The notes beneath the pieces were generated by a model, which worked only from the letters and a program-made list of their open reading frames with translations, did no database searches and had not been told where the DNA came from. A stretch of DNA of 35,150 bases from CAYJFG01 sp964369405 (GTDB lineage Bacteria; Bacillota; Clostridia; Oscillospirales; Acutalibacteraceae), in the NCBI GenBank assembly GCA_964369405.1, contig CAYJGB010000018.1, forward strand, positions 1 to 35,150, in the 5' to 3' direction. Positions 7,782 to 16,312 of this stretch are shown piece by piece (position 1 is the first letter of the stretch; every line of letters starts with the position of its first letter). The translations under genes were made by a program, and so were the position numbers.

Positions 7782-9194
7782 ATGGAGAAATATATGAAGA
7801 ACAAATCAATTGCGTTTGTATCCATATTTATAATATTTGTATTGGAAATATTTTATTTTATATCATATGGATTTGACAAAGGGATAGTTGTAACTACTGG
7901 AAATATTGTATTGAATATTTTTCAAAATTCAATTTACTATCTTGCATACTTTTTAATCTATTATATTGCTGTAAAACATATTTTAAATTGTAAAAATTTT
8001 TATTTTAAGAAAGAAGTTGTAAAACTATTTTTAATACTGTTTAGTATTAGAATTATATTTGATGTAGTTAAATTAATTATATCAATCATAGGAATTTATG
8101 TTTTTCCATCATTTATATTCCCAATAAAAAATTTACTAGAAGTTACTTTTATTATATTTATGTTTAGTTTATTCATTAAATTTTTCAACTATAATATTTT
8201 ACAATTTTTAAAATATAATGCTAGCAAAATATTAGCTATAATTCTCTCTTTGATAGTCATAATATCAAATATTCTATTTACCATATGGTATCAAATTGAA
8301 TATATAGAAGTTGAAAAAATATATTATAAATATAATTTTACTGGCAGTGAATTAGATATTATATCAAAAACTTTTTTATTTCAAACATATTTATTTATGA
8401 CTATAATAACAATAATAACTAGTATTGCTTTGTTTGTGTTTCTTATTTTTTGTAAATCAAGAGATAACAATAAACACAAAATTAAAGATAATAAAAACAA
8501 ACTGATAAGTAGTGTAGTAGCTACTACAATTCAATGTTTATTAGTTATTATAGTGTTTGTGTCATTAACATTTGCTAAAAGTTTTATTCTTCCATTTGGA
8601 CCTATTGCAAATTACAAAGAAGCTAATAAGGCTGAATACAGTTCCAATTTTGGTTATACATCTTTAGAGAATACAATATCAAGAAAATGTGATTATCAAT
8701 TTGAAGATACAGTTTATAATAAAAATCATATAAATATATTATATAATAATGAAACGATTTTATCGCTATCACCATTAATTACAACAGACATTCATAGTAT
8801 TAAAACTGAGAATAGTAGTAATGTTGTTACAATTGATAGTCCATTAATAGAGTTAAATACACAAGACTTTCAGTCATATACATATGAAGATTTAGTAATT
8901 ATGTATTTAGATGTTAATAACAATCCTATTGCGTTACAAAATGTAGATATTGCAGATGCTAGCAAAGACGATAGGTTAACAATTATAATTAAAGAATTAA
9001 TTGCCAAAGGATATTGGGAATATTTTGAATATGGATTCGAATATTTAAAAAAATACGATGACTCAATGTTTTTAGAAGAATATACTAGCCGTTATTCTAA
9101 AGGTGATTTTGCAAAAGAGGAGCAAATATTAAATTCACATATAAAAAAAGAATATATGATAGAATTTGCTAAAAGTAAAATAAATTTGTTCTAA
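7782..9194 (+). CDS. Polytopic membrane protein with large extracellular C-terminus
   Basis: A 470-aa protein with about seven hydrophobic segments in residues 9-265, then about 200 polar residues with no further membrane segment. It has no Walker motifs or catalytic signatures that I can see. A second ATG at 7794 has GGAG correctly spaced before it and may be the true start. It is co-directional and nearly contiguous with the 42-aa and 189-aa genes, making a three-gene unit that could form a membrane complex. The function is unknown. Confidence 0.65.
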   Translation: MEKYMKNKSIAFVSIFIIFVLEIFYFISYGFDKGIVVTTGNIVLNIFQNSIYYLAYFLIYYIAVKHILNCKNFYFKKEVVKLFLILFSIRIIFDVVKLIISIIGIYVFPSFIFPIKNLLEVTFIIFMFSLFIKFFNYNILQFLKYNASKILAIILSLIVIISNILFTIWYQIEYIEVEKIYYKYNFTGSELDIISKTFLFQTYLFMTIITIITSIALFVFLIFCKSRDNNKHKIKDNKNKLISSVVATTIQCLLVIIVFVSLTFAKSFILPFGPIANYKEANKAEYSSNFGYTSLENTISRKCDYQFEDTVYNKNHINILYNNETILSLSPLITTDIHSIKTENSSNVVTIDSPLIELNTQDFQSYTYEDLVIMYLDVNNNPIALQNVDIADASKDDRLTIIIKELIAKGYWEYFEYGFEYLKKYDDSMFLEEYTSRYSKGDFAKEEQILNSHIKKEYMIEFAKSKINLF

Positions 9195-9197
9195 CTT

Positions 9198-9215
9198 AAT
9201 TCCATCACCCTTAAG
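9198..9215. other. Candidate left boundary of the integrated element
   Basis: Sequence shared with the relic at 5444 begins here (AATTCC, then CACCC), just outside the recombinase-accessory stop codon, while the DNA to the left is unrelated between the two copies. Large serine recombinases usually lie beside their attachment site, so the break may mark an element end. The att core itself is not identified. Confidence 0.3.
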
Positions 9216-9932
9216 TTAATATAATTTTATCATATTAGACAAACACCGTAACCAGTAACGATGTAGCATGAATAAATAAATATTAGGTATAAATCGATTT
9301 ATTTGTTTTTCTAAAACTTGGATTTCTAAATTTCTACATAATACACTAGATATAACATTACTCCGTTTTTTAAAGATACTAAAAACTTTCGTTTTCTTAT
9401 TATCTTTAATGTTTTGTGTTGTTGTTACTTCTTTAGTTTTAGATATATCTTTTACTTTAGTTACACATTTATTAGTATTTATTTCTTTTTCTTTTTCTTT
9501 TGATTTTGCTTTTTTAGATTTTGAATTTTTACTAGGTTTTAAGTTTTTAGTTGCAGTTTTGTTACTTTGATTAGTTTCATTAACTCCATTAACTTCTATA
9601 ACACTTGGCTCTTCTACTTTAGACTTCTTTCTACTTCGTAAACGTTTGAGGTCTTGAACTACATTAAATAATTGTTTTGATATAATTTTATAAGTAGCAT
9701 ATTTTTCATTTGAAAGTGTGCTACTTATTACTTTTCTACTCCACTTTTCATTACCAGATGGGGAGGGGATACTTAACTTATGTAACTTCTCTGCTATCTT
9801 ATTTAGTGATAAACCATTTTCAAAACTTTCAAATATAAACCTTACAGTTTTTGCTTGTTTTTCATCAATTATAAAGCCACTACCTTTATCTCTAATAAAC
9901 CCATAACATTTCCTTTTGCTGTAATCAATCAT
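9216..9932 (-). CDS. Recombinase-domain accessory protein without catalytic domain
   Basis: A 238-aa protein. Residues 1-90 match the Recombinase domain that follows the resolvase domain in large serine recombinases (IDEKQAKTVRFIFESFENGL then NKIAEKL and SPSGNEKWSRKVISSTLSNE). The N-terminal catalytic Ser domain is absent. Residues 95-190 are an unusual Lys/Ser/Asn-rich linker, and the C-terminus returns to a more ordered, hydrophobic segment. ATG at 9932 follows AAAGGAG just after the stop of the full recombinase. It may assist DNA binding or direction of recombination, or be a degenerate recombinase. A partial second copy lies at 5444-5795. Confidence 0.7.
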   Translation of the reverse strand: MIDYSKRKCYGFIRDKGSGFIIDEKQAKTVRFIFESFENGLSLNKIAEKLHKLSIPSPSGNEKWSRKVISSTLSNEKYATYKIISKQLFNVVQDLKRLRSRKKSKVEEPSVIEVNGVNETNQSNKTATKNLKPSKNSKSKKAKSKEKEKEINTNKCVTKVKDISKTKEVTTTQNIKDNKKTKVFSIFKKRSNVISSVLCRNLEIQVLEKQINRFIPNIYLFMLHRYWLRCLSNMIKLY

Positions 9933-9947
9933 ATTATTGTTTCTCCT

Positions 9948-11594
9948 TTATTTAATTTTAGGTATCAATATTTGTGTTATCTCTTCATCATCTAGAAAGG
10001 TAACTTTTATTGTATCTGTGTCTAATATTCCTATTCTTTTTATTGTCTGTCTTACTAATATATCATCGTAGTATTGTATCTCTTTGGGTGATGAATCCAT
10101 ATACTCTTGTACTAGTTTTATTTTCTGTGCAATTTCTCTTTCGTTTTCTTCAGTTTTTTCTAACTCTTCATATTGCTTTTTCTTAGTTTCTATTTCTTGT
10201 GCGAGTGTTCTGAATTTTTCTTCAAACATCTCTGGTTGCTTTGATTTTACACTAAGTGCTATTAAGTCTGTAAATGCTTTTTCTATCATAAGTATTTCAT
10301 TTTTTAGAGTGTGAGGATTAATACCTAACCTATCACTTGTTATTGCTTTTGCTATATTTTTATTAAGCATTAATGATATGTTCTCACTTTCGTTTCCATT
10401 ATGTTTATTTATAGCTTTTATTATTGCATCGTGTAGTCTGTATTCGTCTATAACTTCTAAATCACATTTATGTGTTTTAACACCTGTTCTTCCACTGCAT
10501 ATCCATACTGGTCTTTTTTCTCCGTTTTTCCACATCCATGTTTTTCTAGATACATTAGACTTGCACTTAACACAATATAACTTTTCTGTTAAAGCATATT
10601 TACTGCTGTATTTAGATAACTTAACTTCACCTTCTACTTCTAGTTTTATATCATTTCTTCTTTTAATTTCTGATTGTGTTAGATTAAAGGTTTGTTTTGT
10701 TATTATTCCATCATGTACATTTTCTAGTAGATATTGTGCTACTTGTCCAGTATTTCTAATAGCTTGTTTTGATAGTGGGTCTGGTTTAAATGTTTTACCA
10801 TATAGATAGTCACCACAGTATTTATGGTCCATTAAAATTCTCTGTATACTTCCTCTAGCCCATTTTGCTCCACTCTTTGTTGTAATACCTCTTTGATTGA
10901 GTATTTGTGCTACTCCATTCATGCTTTCACCAGCTATATATTGTGAAAATATCTGCTCAACTACATACGCTTGACTAGGTACTATCATTGGTTTGTTGTC
11001 TGGTCCTTTTTCATATCCTAACCAGTTTTTGTATTGATAACTTACCTTGCCATTTCGTATTTTCTCATCTTTTCCAAACTTGATACTACGACTTTGCCTC
11101 ATTATTTCATCTTGTGCAAATAATGTCATTATTGTTAGTCGCATTTCTGCATCTGGCTCAAATGTGCTAAATCCATCTTGCTCAAACTGTATCTCTACAC
11201 TTAAATTCTTTAACGCTCTTGCATATGTGATACTGTCTAAGATGTTTCTTGAAAATCTGCTCACTGATTTTGTAAGTATCATATCAATTTTACCAAGTCT
11301 GCAATCTTCTATCATTTTCAAAAATCCTAGCCTTTTATCTACAGACTTGCCACTTATACCCTCATCTTCATAGTATCCTGCAAACTCCCACTCGTCATTT
11401 GCATATATTTTATCTATAAAATGGGTACGTTGTGCTTGTATACTGCTAGATTGTTCTTCACTATCTGTAGATACTCTACCATATGCACATACTCTAAGTT
11501 TTCTGTATTCTCGTTCGTTGTTGTAGATGGATTTTGTTGCTTTTATTATTCGTACTGTTGGAGCATCTTTTCTTTTAACTGCCGGTGTGTACAT
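9948..11594 (-). CDS. Large serine recombinase
   Basis: A 548-aa protein in standard large serine recombinase layout. The resolvase domain includes CAYGRVSTDSEEQ, with catalytic Ser42 and Arg40, and DMILTKSVSRFSRN, which contributes active-site arginines. The Recombinase domain covers roughly residues 185-290. A zinc ribbon follows with CVKCKS and a later WICSGR, then a coiled-coil at about 430-510. It cuts and rejoins attP/attB-type sites to move the element. ATG at 11594 is preceded by AAGGAAAG. It lies between a frameshifted accessory gene and an intact accessory gene on the same strand. Confidence 0.92.
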   Translation of the reverse strand: MYTPAVKRKDAPTVRIIKATKSIYNNEREYRKLRVCAYGRVSTDSEEQSSSIQAQRTHFIDKIYANDEWEFAGYYEDEGISGKSVDKRLGFLKMIEDCRLGKIDMILTKSVSRFSRNILDSITYARALKNLSVEIQFEQDGFSTFEPDAEMRLTIMTLFAQDEIMRQSRSIKFGKDEKIRNGKVSYQYKNWLGYEKGPDNKPMIVPSQAYVVEQIFSQYIAGESMNGVAQILNQRGITTKSGAKWARGSIQRILMDHKYCGDYLYGKTFKPDPLSKQAIRNTGQVAQYLLENVHDGIITKQTFNLTQSEIKRRNDIKLEVEGEVKLSKYSSKYALTEKLYCVKCKSNVSRKTWMWKNGEKRPVWICSGRTGVKTHKCDLEVIDEYRLHDAIIKAINKHNGNESENISLMLNKNIAKAITSDRLGINPHTLKNEILMIEKAFTDLIALSVKSKQPEMFEEKFRTLAQEIETKKKQYEELEKTEENEREIAQKIKLVQEYMDSSPKEIQYYDDILVRQTIKRIGILDTDTIKVTFLDDEEITQILIPKIK

Positions 11595-11607
11595 GATGTC
11601 TTTCCTT

Positions 11608-12422
11608 TCATAAAATTAGTTTATCAGTTGTAAGTATTGCACTTAAAGTGTGGTCCTCGTTTAAAAGTAGATGTTTTGTTATGTCTACAATTTTTTCTAT
11701 TTGAGATTTATTTATATCATTAATTGAATTATTGATACTCACTTCAAGTGACTTATCTATTATGTTGATGTTTAAATACTGAGCTAATGTGTATGACATT
11801 ATTAGCTTTTTTGTTTTATCTTCATCAAGTATAGGGGAGGACAACTCATTGTTTATACTATCTTTAATTAGTGATAGTTCTTCCTGTGTTGTTGTACAAG
11901 CTACATCTGGATAGACATTGTCAAGATTATTTATCTTAATTAGTAGCCTATTAACTTCACGTTCTAAAGTTTTAGCAGTTAAACTAAGTTTACAATCGCA
12001 TATCCAGATATGCGATTATGTGATAAATACTTTTTAAGAATTTTCCTACATCTACCACATCTTATATGACCTTTTAAAGCTACTGTATCTTTATCTGCCT
12101 TTTTGATAGTTTCATTTTTAGATGATATTATATCTTGCACTTTGATAAACTCAATCTGACTTATGATTGGAGGTAGGGAAGAAGTTCCGAGATATTTATT
12201 GTTTTGTAGTATTCTCTTAACTCTGCATTTGTTCCAGTCATATCTATTAGGTAGAAATTCTATTTTTCTATTTACTAAATCGTTACTTATTTTTTGATAA
12301 GATTGACCAGATATATATGACATAAATATTTTCTTAACTTCTATAGCTTCCGATGGATTTATAATTATATTTCCATTTTGAACTATATATCCATATGTAA
12401 TTGCTCTTTTGTATTGTTTCAA
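11608..12422 (-). pseudogene. Frameshifted recombinase-domain accessory protein
   Basis: The frame starts at TTG 12422 (overlapping the upstream recombinase stop, with AAGGAGG before it) and runs 147 codons to a stop at 11979. It covers the Recombinase domain (residues 1-100) and the first zinc-ribbon half (CGRCRKIL). At the Tyr codon covering 12000-12002 the other frame takes over perfectly: it supplies CDCKLS, the second zinc-ribbon half, then a coiled-coil ending at 11608. One missing base explains everything. Like its counterpart at 9216, it lacks the catalytic resolvase domain. Probably inactive unless rescued by frameshifting. Confidence 0.8.
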
Positions 12423-14017
12423 TTGTTATTCCTCCTTGATAAGTTTTCTGGTAGCTCAAGATTATTAATCAATTTGAATATTAGATTATCTTTACTAGTT
12501 ACTATAATATTTTGAATTATAGAGTTAAATATAACCTCATCAAAGTTATCTATTGTTTCACTCTGATTATCTACTATAGACACTATCATTTTAGTTTTGA
12601 TGAGAATATCATCGTTTTCGTCATTTGATATAATCTGTTCTTTTGCTTTTTTAAGTTTTTGTACTTTACTGTTGAGTTCTGTCTGTGCAGATATGCAAAA
12701 AGCAGAGTCAATTATACCCTTGGCTCGTAAACCATTAAGCATATTGCTCTGCTCTGCTAATTCTATCAACTTTTTAGAGATTGACTTTAATTCTTCGTTA
12801 CTCTTGTTTTTTGTACATCTAAAGTCTGTTAGCATTTTAAGCATGGGATATAGTATATCTTCTCTATGTAATATCAGTTTATTTACCATTACTATAAATG
12901 CACGTTTAATTTCTTCTTCTGGTATCTGAGTAACATTACATCTTGTGTATCCTTTATCTCTTGCATTGCATACCCAGTAGCTTTTATTATTTACAATTTT
13001 ATTTCTTAGAGTTTTGCCACATTCATCACATAATAAAACCTTACTAAAAATATGTTTTTTATTAACTTTGTGTTCTTTTTTTAATCTCTTGTTTTGTTTC
13101 TTTTTAATCAAATCTTGTACTCTTTCAAACATATCTTTTTCAATTATTGCTTGATGTGTTTCTTCTATATAGTACATATCTTTTTCACCGTAATTAATCT
13201 TTAATTTTACTGGTAAGGTGTCTGTACAATATTTCTTTTGAAGTAACATATCTCCAATAACTCTTTCGTTTGTAAGTATATTTCGTATAGTAGAATTATG
13301 CCATTTATCATTACCACTTGGACTTTTAACTTTTTCATTTGTTAGTGTTAAAGCTATCTTTGTCATACTAACTCCATTTAGATACTCTTTATATATTCTT
13401 TTTACTATCTTACTTTCTTCTAAGTTTATAACGAGTTCTTTATTGATTAAGTCAAATCCATATGGTTTCTTTGACTGTTTATAGCTTCCATTCTCAGCTC
13501 TAATTTGAAATCCCTTTTTACAGTTTTTAGATATTACTTGTGAGCCTTGTTGTGCTACCATTCCTTGAAGACTTAGTAAAAATTCTGTAGACATATTTAA
13601 AGTATCCACTTTATCGTCTTCAAAGTACACTGATATTCCAAGTGCTGATAATTCTCTTATTGTAGACAGTGTTACAATGTTATCTCTTGAAAACCTACTA
13701 ACGCTTTTAGTAATTATCTTATCAATTTTACCAAGCCTACAGTCTGTCAGCATTCTTTGAAAATCTTCTCTTTTACTTAGTGAAGTTCCAGTTATCGCCT
13801 CATCAGAATAGATATCTACAAGTTCCCATTTATCTTCATTATCAGTGAACAGTTTTATATAGTGGCTTATCTGCTGTGCATATGAGTTTAACTGCTCGTT
13901 TGAATTTGAACTTACTCTGACATAAGCTGCATATCTAATCTTTTTATCTGGTTCTACTTCGATAGGATTTATTAATTTAACGTTTTTAGCAGTTGGTTTT
14001 AATATAGAGTTTTTCAA
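12419..14017 (-). CDS. Large serine recombinase
   Basis: A 532-aa protein. AAYVRVSSNSNEQ contains catalytic Ser36 and Arg34, and DKIITKSVSRFSRDN carries further active-site residues. The Recombinase domain is at about 180-290 (SPSGNDKWHNSTIRNILTNE), the zinc ribbon has LCDECGK and WVCNARDKG, and a coiled-coil follows at about 395-460. The start is TTG 14017, with AAAGGAGG seven bases before it. The sequence is clearly divergent from the 548-aa recombinase, so the two are not a recent tandem duplication. In related elements several such recombinases act in one locus; which of them is required here is unknown. Confidence 0.92.
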   Translation of the reverse strand: MKNSILKPTAKNVKLINPIEVEPDKKIRYAAYVRVSSNSNEQLNSYAQQISHYIKLFTDNEDKWELVDIYSDEAITGTSLSKREDFQRMLTDCRLGKIDKIITKSVSRFSRDNIVTLSTIRELSALGISVYFEDDKVDTLNMSTEFLLSLQGMVAQQGSQVISKNCKKGFQIRAENGSYKQSKKPYGFDLINKELVINLEESKIVKRIYKEYLNGVSMTKIALTLTNEKVKSPSGNDKWHNSTIRNILTNERVIGDMLLQKKYCTDTLPVKLKINYGEKDMYYIEETHQAIIEKDMFERVQDLIKKKQNKRLKKEHKVNKKHIFSKVLLCDECGKTLRNKIVNNKSYWVCNARDKGYTRCNVTQIPEEEIKRAFIVMVNKLILHREDILYPMLKMLTDFRCTKNKSNEELKSISKKLIELAEQSNMLNGLRAKGIIDSAFCISAQTELNSKVQKLKKAKEQIISNDENDDILIKTKMIVSIVDNQSETIDNFDEVIFNSIIQNIIVTSKDNLIFKLINNLELPENLSRRNNN

Positions 14018-14119
14018 GAATTAACCTCCTTTAATATCGATTTACTAATGTTCATATGATATAACAGTAGTATTTATCACAACAATATCATAATATCTAA
14101 AACATAGCTATATACGAAC

Positions 14120-14278
14120 CTACAGAAAAATTGGGTTAGATATTTCTAAGTCTTTAGCAATATACATAAGTGCGATATTACAAATGTTTTTGTCTAGTTT
14201 ATTATTTATAATTCCTGTTTTAAAATTTGTAAGTATCGCATTATATGAAATTAAATTATTTATACATTTACTTTTCAT
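14120..14278 (-). CDS. 52-aa SHOCT-like small protein
   Basis: ATG at 14278 follows AAAGGA nine bases upstream and encodes 52 residues. The core NAILTNFKTGIINNKLDKNI resembles the short SHOCT helix pair (L-x-x-L/F-K-x-G-I-I...). Small SHOCT-type proteins are regularly found between the sigma-like gene and the recombinases of Firmicute conjugative elements, which is its position here. The role is unknown. Confidence 0.5.
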   Translation of the reverse strand: MKSKCINNLISYNAILTNFKTGIINNKLDKNICNIALMYIAKDLEISNPIFL

Positions 14279-14330
14279 TAGTTTCATTCCTTTAAATTTA
14301 ATTTTAAACTGTATTTTCCAATTACCAAAA

Positions 14331-14465
14331 CTAAGATTGATTAAATCTCATCATAGGAGTTTCACCTCTACCAGGTTCTCTGCTAGCTGCCCCCATTGCT
14401 TGAGTCTGTGGCTGGGCAGAAGTATCATTATATACTAAAGAGGTAATTGCAAAACAATCTATCAC
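14331..14465 (-). CDS. Short open frame with coding-like tail, possible relic
   Basis: From GTG 14465 a 44-residue frame ends at TAG 14331-14333. Its second half (SAQPQTQAMGAASREPGRGE, then TPMMRFNQS) has higher GC and a non-random composition unlike the noncoding surroundings. No ribosome site precedes the GTG, and a stop lies three codons further upstream. It could be the tail of a gene whose front has decayed. The family is not recognised. Confidence 0.35.
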   Translation of the reverse strand: MIDCFAITSLVYNDTSAQPQTQAMGAASREPGRGETPMMRFNQS

Positions 14466-14579
14466 CGACTGTTTTTAAAGATTACATTTTTATCGCTCGT
14501 ACCTTAGATATTATCTGTTTGACAAATTTCTTTGCAGATAGTCTTGGCGAATGTCTTTGATTGCTAGCTCTTTAGTATA
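14431..14579. repeat. 12-bp inverted repeat around a 125-base segment
   Basis: TATACTAAAGAG (14431-14442) and its exact complement (14568-14579) bracket 125 bases without a clear gene. The arms could pair in RNA or mark the ends of a small inserted segment. Confidence 0.45.
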
Positions 14580-14658
14580 ACGTATTTTGATAACTTTTTA
14601 TTCAATTGTCAATGTGCTTTTTGAGGGTTTTTAAAATACTCCCTCACTGTGTTGGCAT

Positions 14659-15136
14659 TTAGAACTCACTTTTTAGAACCATTTTCAAAAAAAGTTTAAT
14701 TTTTTTTAATTTTTTTGAAATTCCTCTCTGTGATATATTAAATTCATCAGCAATTCTTGCCTGTGTATAGCCATAAATTACATATAAAGTAAGCAATTCT
14801 AACTCATCAACAGATAGTGATTTTAAGAGCTTTGATAACTGAGGATTATCAATAGTTTCTATCCAACCGTATTTATCTGAAAAATTTGTTTCGTCAAATT
14901 CGACTTAGAGATTTGTATTTTTGATAAAGTACAGAATTATCATTTTCAAAACCGAAAGTTTCTGAAGGTATTCTTTGAGTACGATTCTCATATCTTCTAC
15001 GACTTTTAAACCATTCCCAATCAAATTCTTCTAGTTCAGCTATATGTTCTTCTGACATGTTAAGAGATTTATACTCATCTCTTAACAATTCCCATTCTTT
15101 TGTAAACTTCTTTTTTTCTTCTCTATAATTAAACAT
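14659..15136 (-). pseudogene. Frameshifted sigma-70-like regulator of conjugative elements
   Basis: The first 80 codons (MFNYREEKKKFTKEWELLRD onward) end at TGA 14894. One base away, the other frame continues without interruption from DETNFSDKYGWIETIDNP through a sigma region 4-type HTH (LTLYVIYGYTQARIADEFNI) to a stop at 14659. Joined, the product is about 158 aa and matches the sigma-70-family proteins usual in Clostridial conjugative transposons. The extra base lies in a run of three T (minus strand). Both halves keep good coding sequence, so the lesion is recent, a sequencing error, or a real frameshift. Confidence 0.8.
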
Positions 15137-15270
15137 TTCTCTTCCTCCAAAATATAATTTTTAAATAGTGACTAATTTCAAATTTAAAAACATATTGGAG
15201 GCGAACGTGCCTTTGATAATCTGTACATAAATAATCCTTTCTGCTTTGAAAGCAAAAAGAATTATGCAAA

Positions 15271-15319
15271 TAAAAAAGAGCATAACAAAAACAGCTTTTA
15301 AAGCTGTCTTGTCATGCTC
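15271..15319 (-). terminator. Strong terminator upstream of the sigma-like gene
   Basis: On the minus strand a long stem (GAGCAT at 15319-15314 and ATGCTC at 15283-15278, with an inner ACAGCTTT/AAAGCTGT pair) runs straight into TTTTTT. It lies between the zinc-ribbon gene and the sigma-like gene, at the end of a structured leader, so it may be an attenuator rather than a simple end. Confidence 0.8.
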
Positions 15320-15445
15320 CTAACTCGAGGGTCCTCATTCTCACAATATTGTGGATACAGGCACTTATCCGGGTTTCTTTACTTAAAGTTATTAAGCATG
15401 TCCGGCGGTTGGTGCTATGTACGAGACATAGTTTTATATAAATAA
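15320..15445 (-). promoter_or_regulatory. Candidate structured leader RNA (attenuator)
   Basis: Reading the minus strand from 15445: a CTATGT/ACATAG hairpin, a tiny open frame MLNNFK-stop, a GGAT/ATCC hairpin, a perfect palindrome CACAATATTGTG (15342-15353), a CTCGAG palindrome, then the terminator at 15271-15319. GC is higher than in the neighbourhood. The tiny frame lacks a clear ribosome site. It matches no riboswitch consensus I can recall. The series of hairpins before a terminator and a regulatory gene is typical of transcription attenuation. Confidence 0.4.
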
Positions 15446-15455
15446 GTTTAATTTT

Positions 15456-15656
15456 TTAATGTGATTCTATAACAAAAGTTTCTGAACATTTAGGGCATTT
15501 AATTATAATATGATTTGTTAATGGCTTTGTAATTATTGCACTTACTTTTTCATTTTTTGGCTTATCACAAAGCCTACCTTTTTTACATTTTGGACATATT
15601 AAGTAATTATATTCTGTACTTTTTAAAGAAGGTGGTACAGTAGAGATTATTATCAT
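15456..15656 (-). CDS. Small two-CxxC zinc-ribbon protein
   Basis: A 66-aa protein with two CxxC pairs (ICPKCKKGRL at about 20-29 and IKCPKCSETF near the end), a rubredoxin-like zinc ribbon typical of small phage and conjugative-element proteins. The ATG follows AGGAGG. Its upstream region carries a 15-bp sequence nearly identical to one in the promoter of the XRE/ImmA operon, suggesting control by that regulator. It probably binds nucleic acid or protein; no specific function is known. Confidence 0.65.
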   Translation of the reverse strand: MIIISTVPPSLKSTEYNYLICPKCKKGRLCDKPKNEKVSAIITKPLTNHIIIKCPKCSETFVIESH

Positions 15657-15680
15657 TTTTCACTTCCTCCTATATATTCT

Positions 15681-15695
15681 GTTTATACTGAACAT
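15681..15695 (-). promoter_or_regulatory. Operator-like site upstream of the zinc-ribbon gene
   Basis: On the minus strand ATGTTCAGTATAAAC matches 13 of 15 positions of the sequence at 16728-16742 in the XRE gene promoter. It lies about 25 bases before the zinc-ribbon start, close to a TTGATG -35-like element. Confidence 0.45.
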
Positions 15696-15724
15696 CAACA
15701 ATAAAAATGAATATATTGATGACT

Positions 15725-16312
15725 TTAAATCAAATTGTGTTGACTTAATCTTATTTTCATTGCTTGTTTTGACACTCCAAATAATTTAGATAGTTCTACT
15801 ACCTTATCTCCATTTGTTTTGTAAAATGCTTTTTTAAGTTGATTTTTTGGCATAAGTAAATAGCTTGCTAATATATCAGCTTGTGTTTCAGTTTGTTTAT
15901 CAGAATTACTACTAGAGTGATTCATCTTAGCTGCTACTTCAACACTTCCCATATATATTTCTTGGTGTATTAACCAATGTGCTAGTTCATGTGCTGCTGT
16001 AAATCTAAGTCTACCGTCAGATTTGCTATTTAGTAGACTTTCATCTAGTAATATTGTTCCTCTTTTCATAAACAATAAAGTGTACTCTTTTTTCTGTCTG
16101 TCGTATATTGCTACTGCTCCATCATCAAAAACAGTTTCACCTAATATCCTTCCGTTATTTCTAATGCTTTGATATTCGAGTGTTAATCCCATACTTTCTA
16201 TAATGTCTTCAATTGGGATTTCTTGAGGTTCTCCAAGTATTAATGATGGATTATATTTTTTTATCACATTTCTAGCTATTGCTTCTAATGTTCCCACTCC
16301 AATATAACTCAT
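15725..16312 (-). CDS. ImmA/IrrE-family metallopeptidase
   Basis: A 195-aa protein with the zinc protease motif HELAHWLIH at residues 108-116 (His108, Glu109, His112) and a third ligand Glu142 in TETQADILASYLLMP. In ICEBs1-type elements, ImmA cleaves the repressor ImmR to start excision and transfer. Its ATG overlaps the stop of the XRE gene by 4 bases (ATGA), the classic repressor-protease pair. The likely substrate is that XRE protein. The C-terminus (SKLFGVSKQAMKIRL) is the HTH-like tail often seen in this family. Confidence 0.9.
   Translation of the reverse strand: MSYIGVGTLEAIARNVIKKYNPSLILGEPQEIPIEDIIESMGLTLEYQSIRNNGRILGETVFDDGAVAIYDRQKKEYTLLFMKRGTILLDESLLNSKSDGRLRFTAAHELAHWLIHQEIYMGSVEVAAKMNHSSSNSDKQTETQADILASYLLMPKNQLKKAFYKTNGDKVVELSKLFGVSKQAMKIRLSQHNLI

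Noticed and set aside
10378..11633. Several plus-strand open frames across the 548-aa recombinase
   Set aside because: They lie opposite a clear serine recombinase, have low-complexity Ser/Phe/Cys-rich products and no ribosome sites.
14184..14438. Plus-strand 84-aa open frame
   Set aside because: No ribosome site and hydrophobic low-information sequence; the opposite strand has better small genes.
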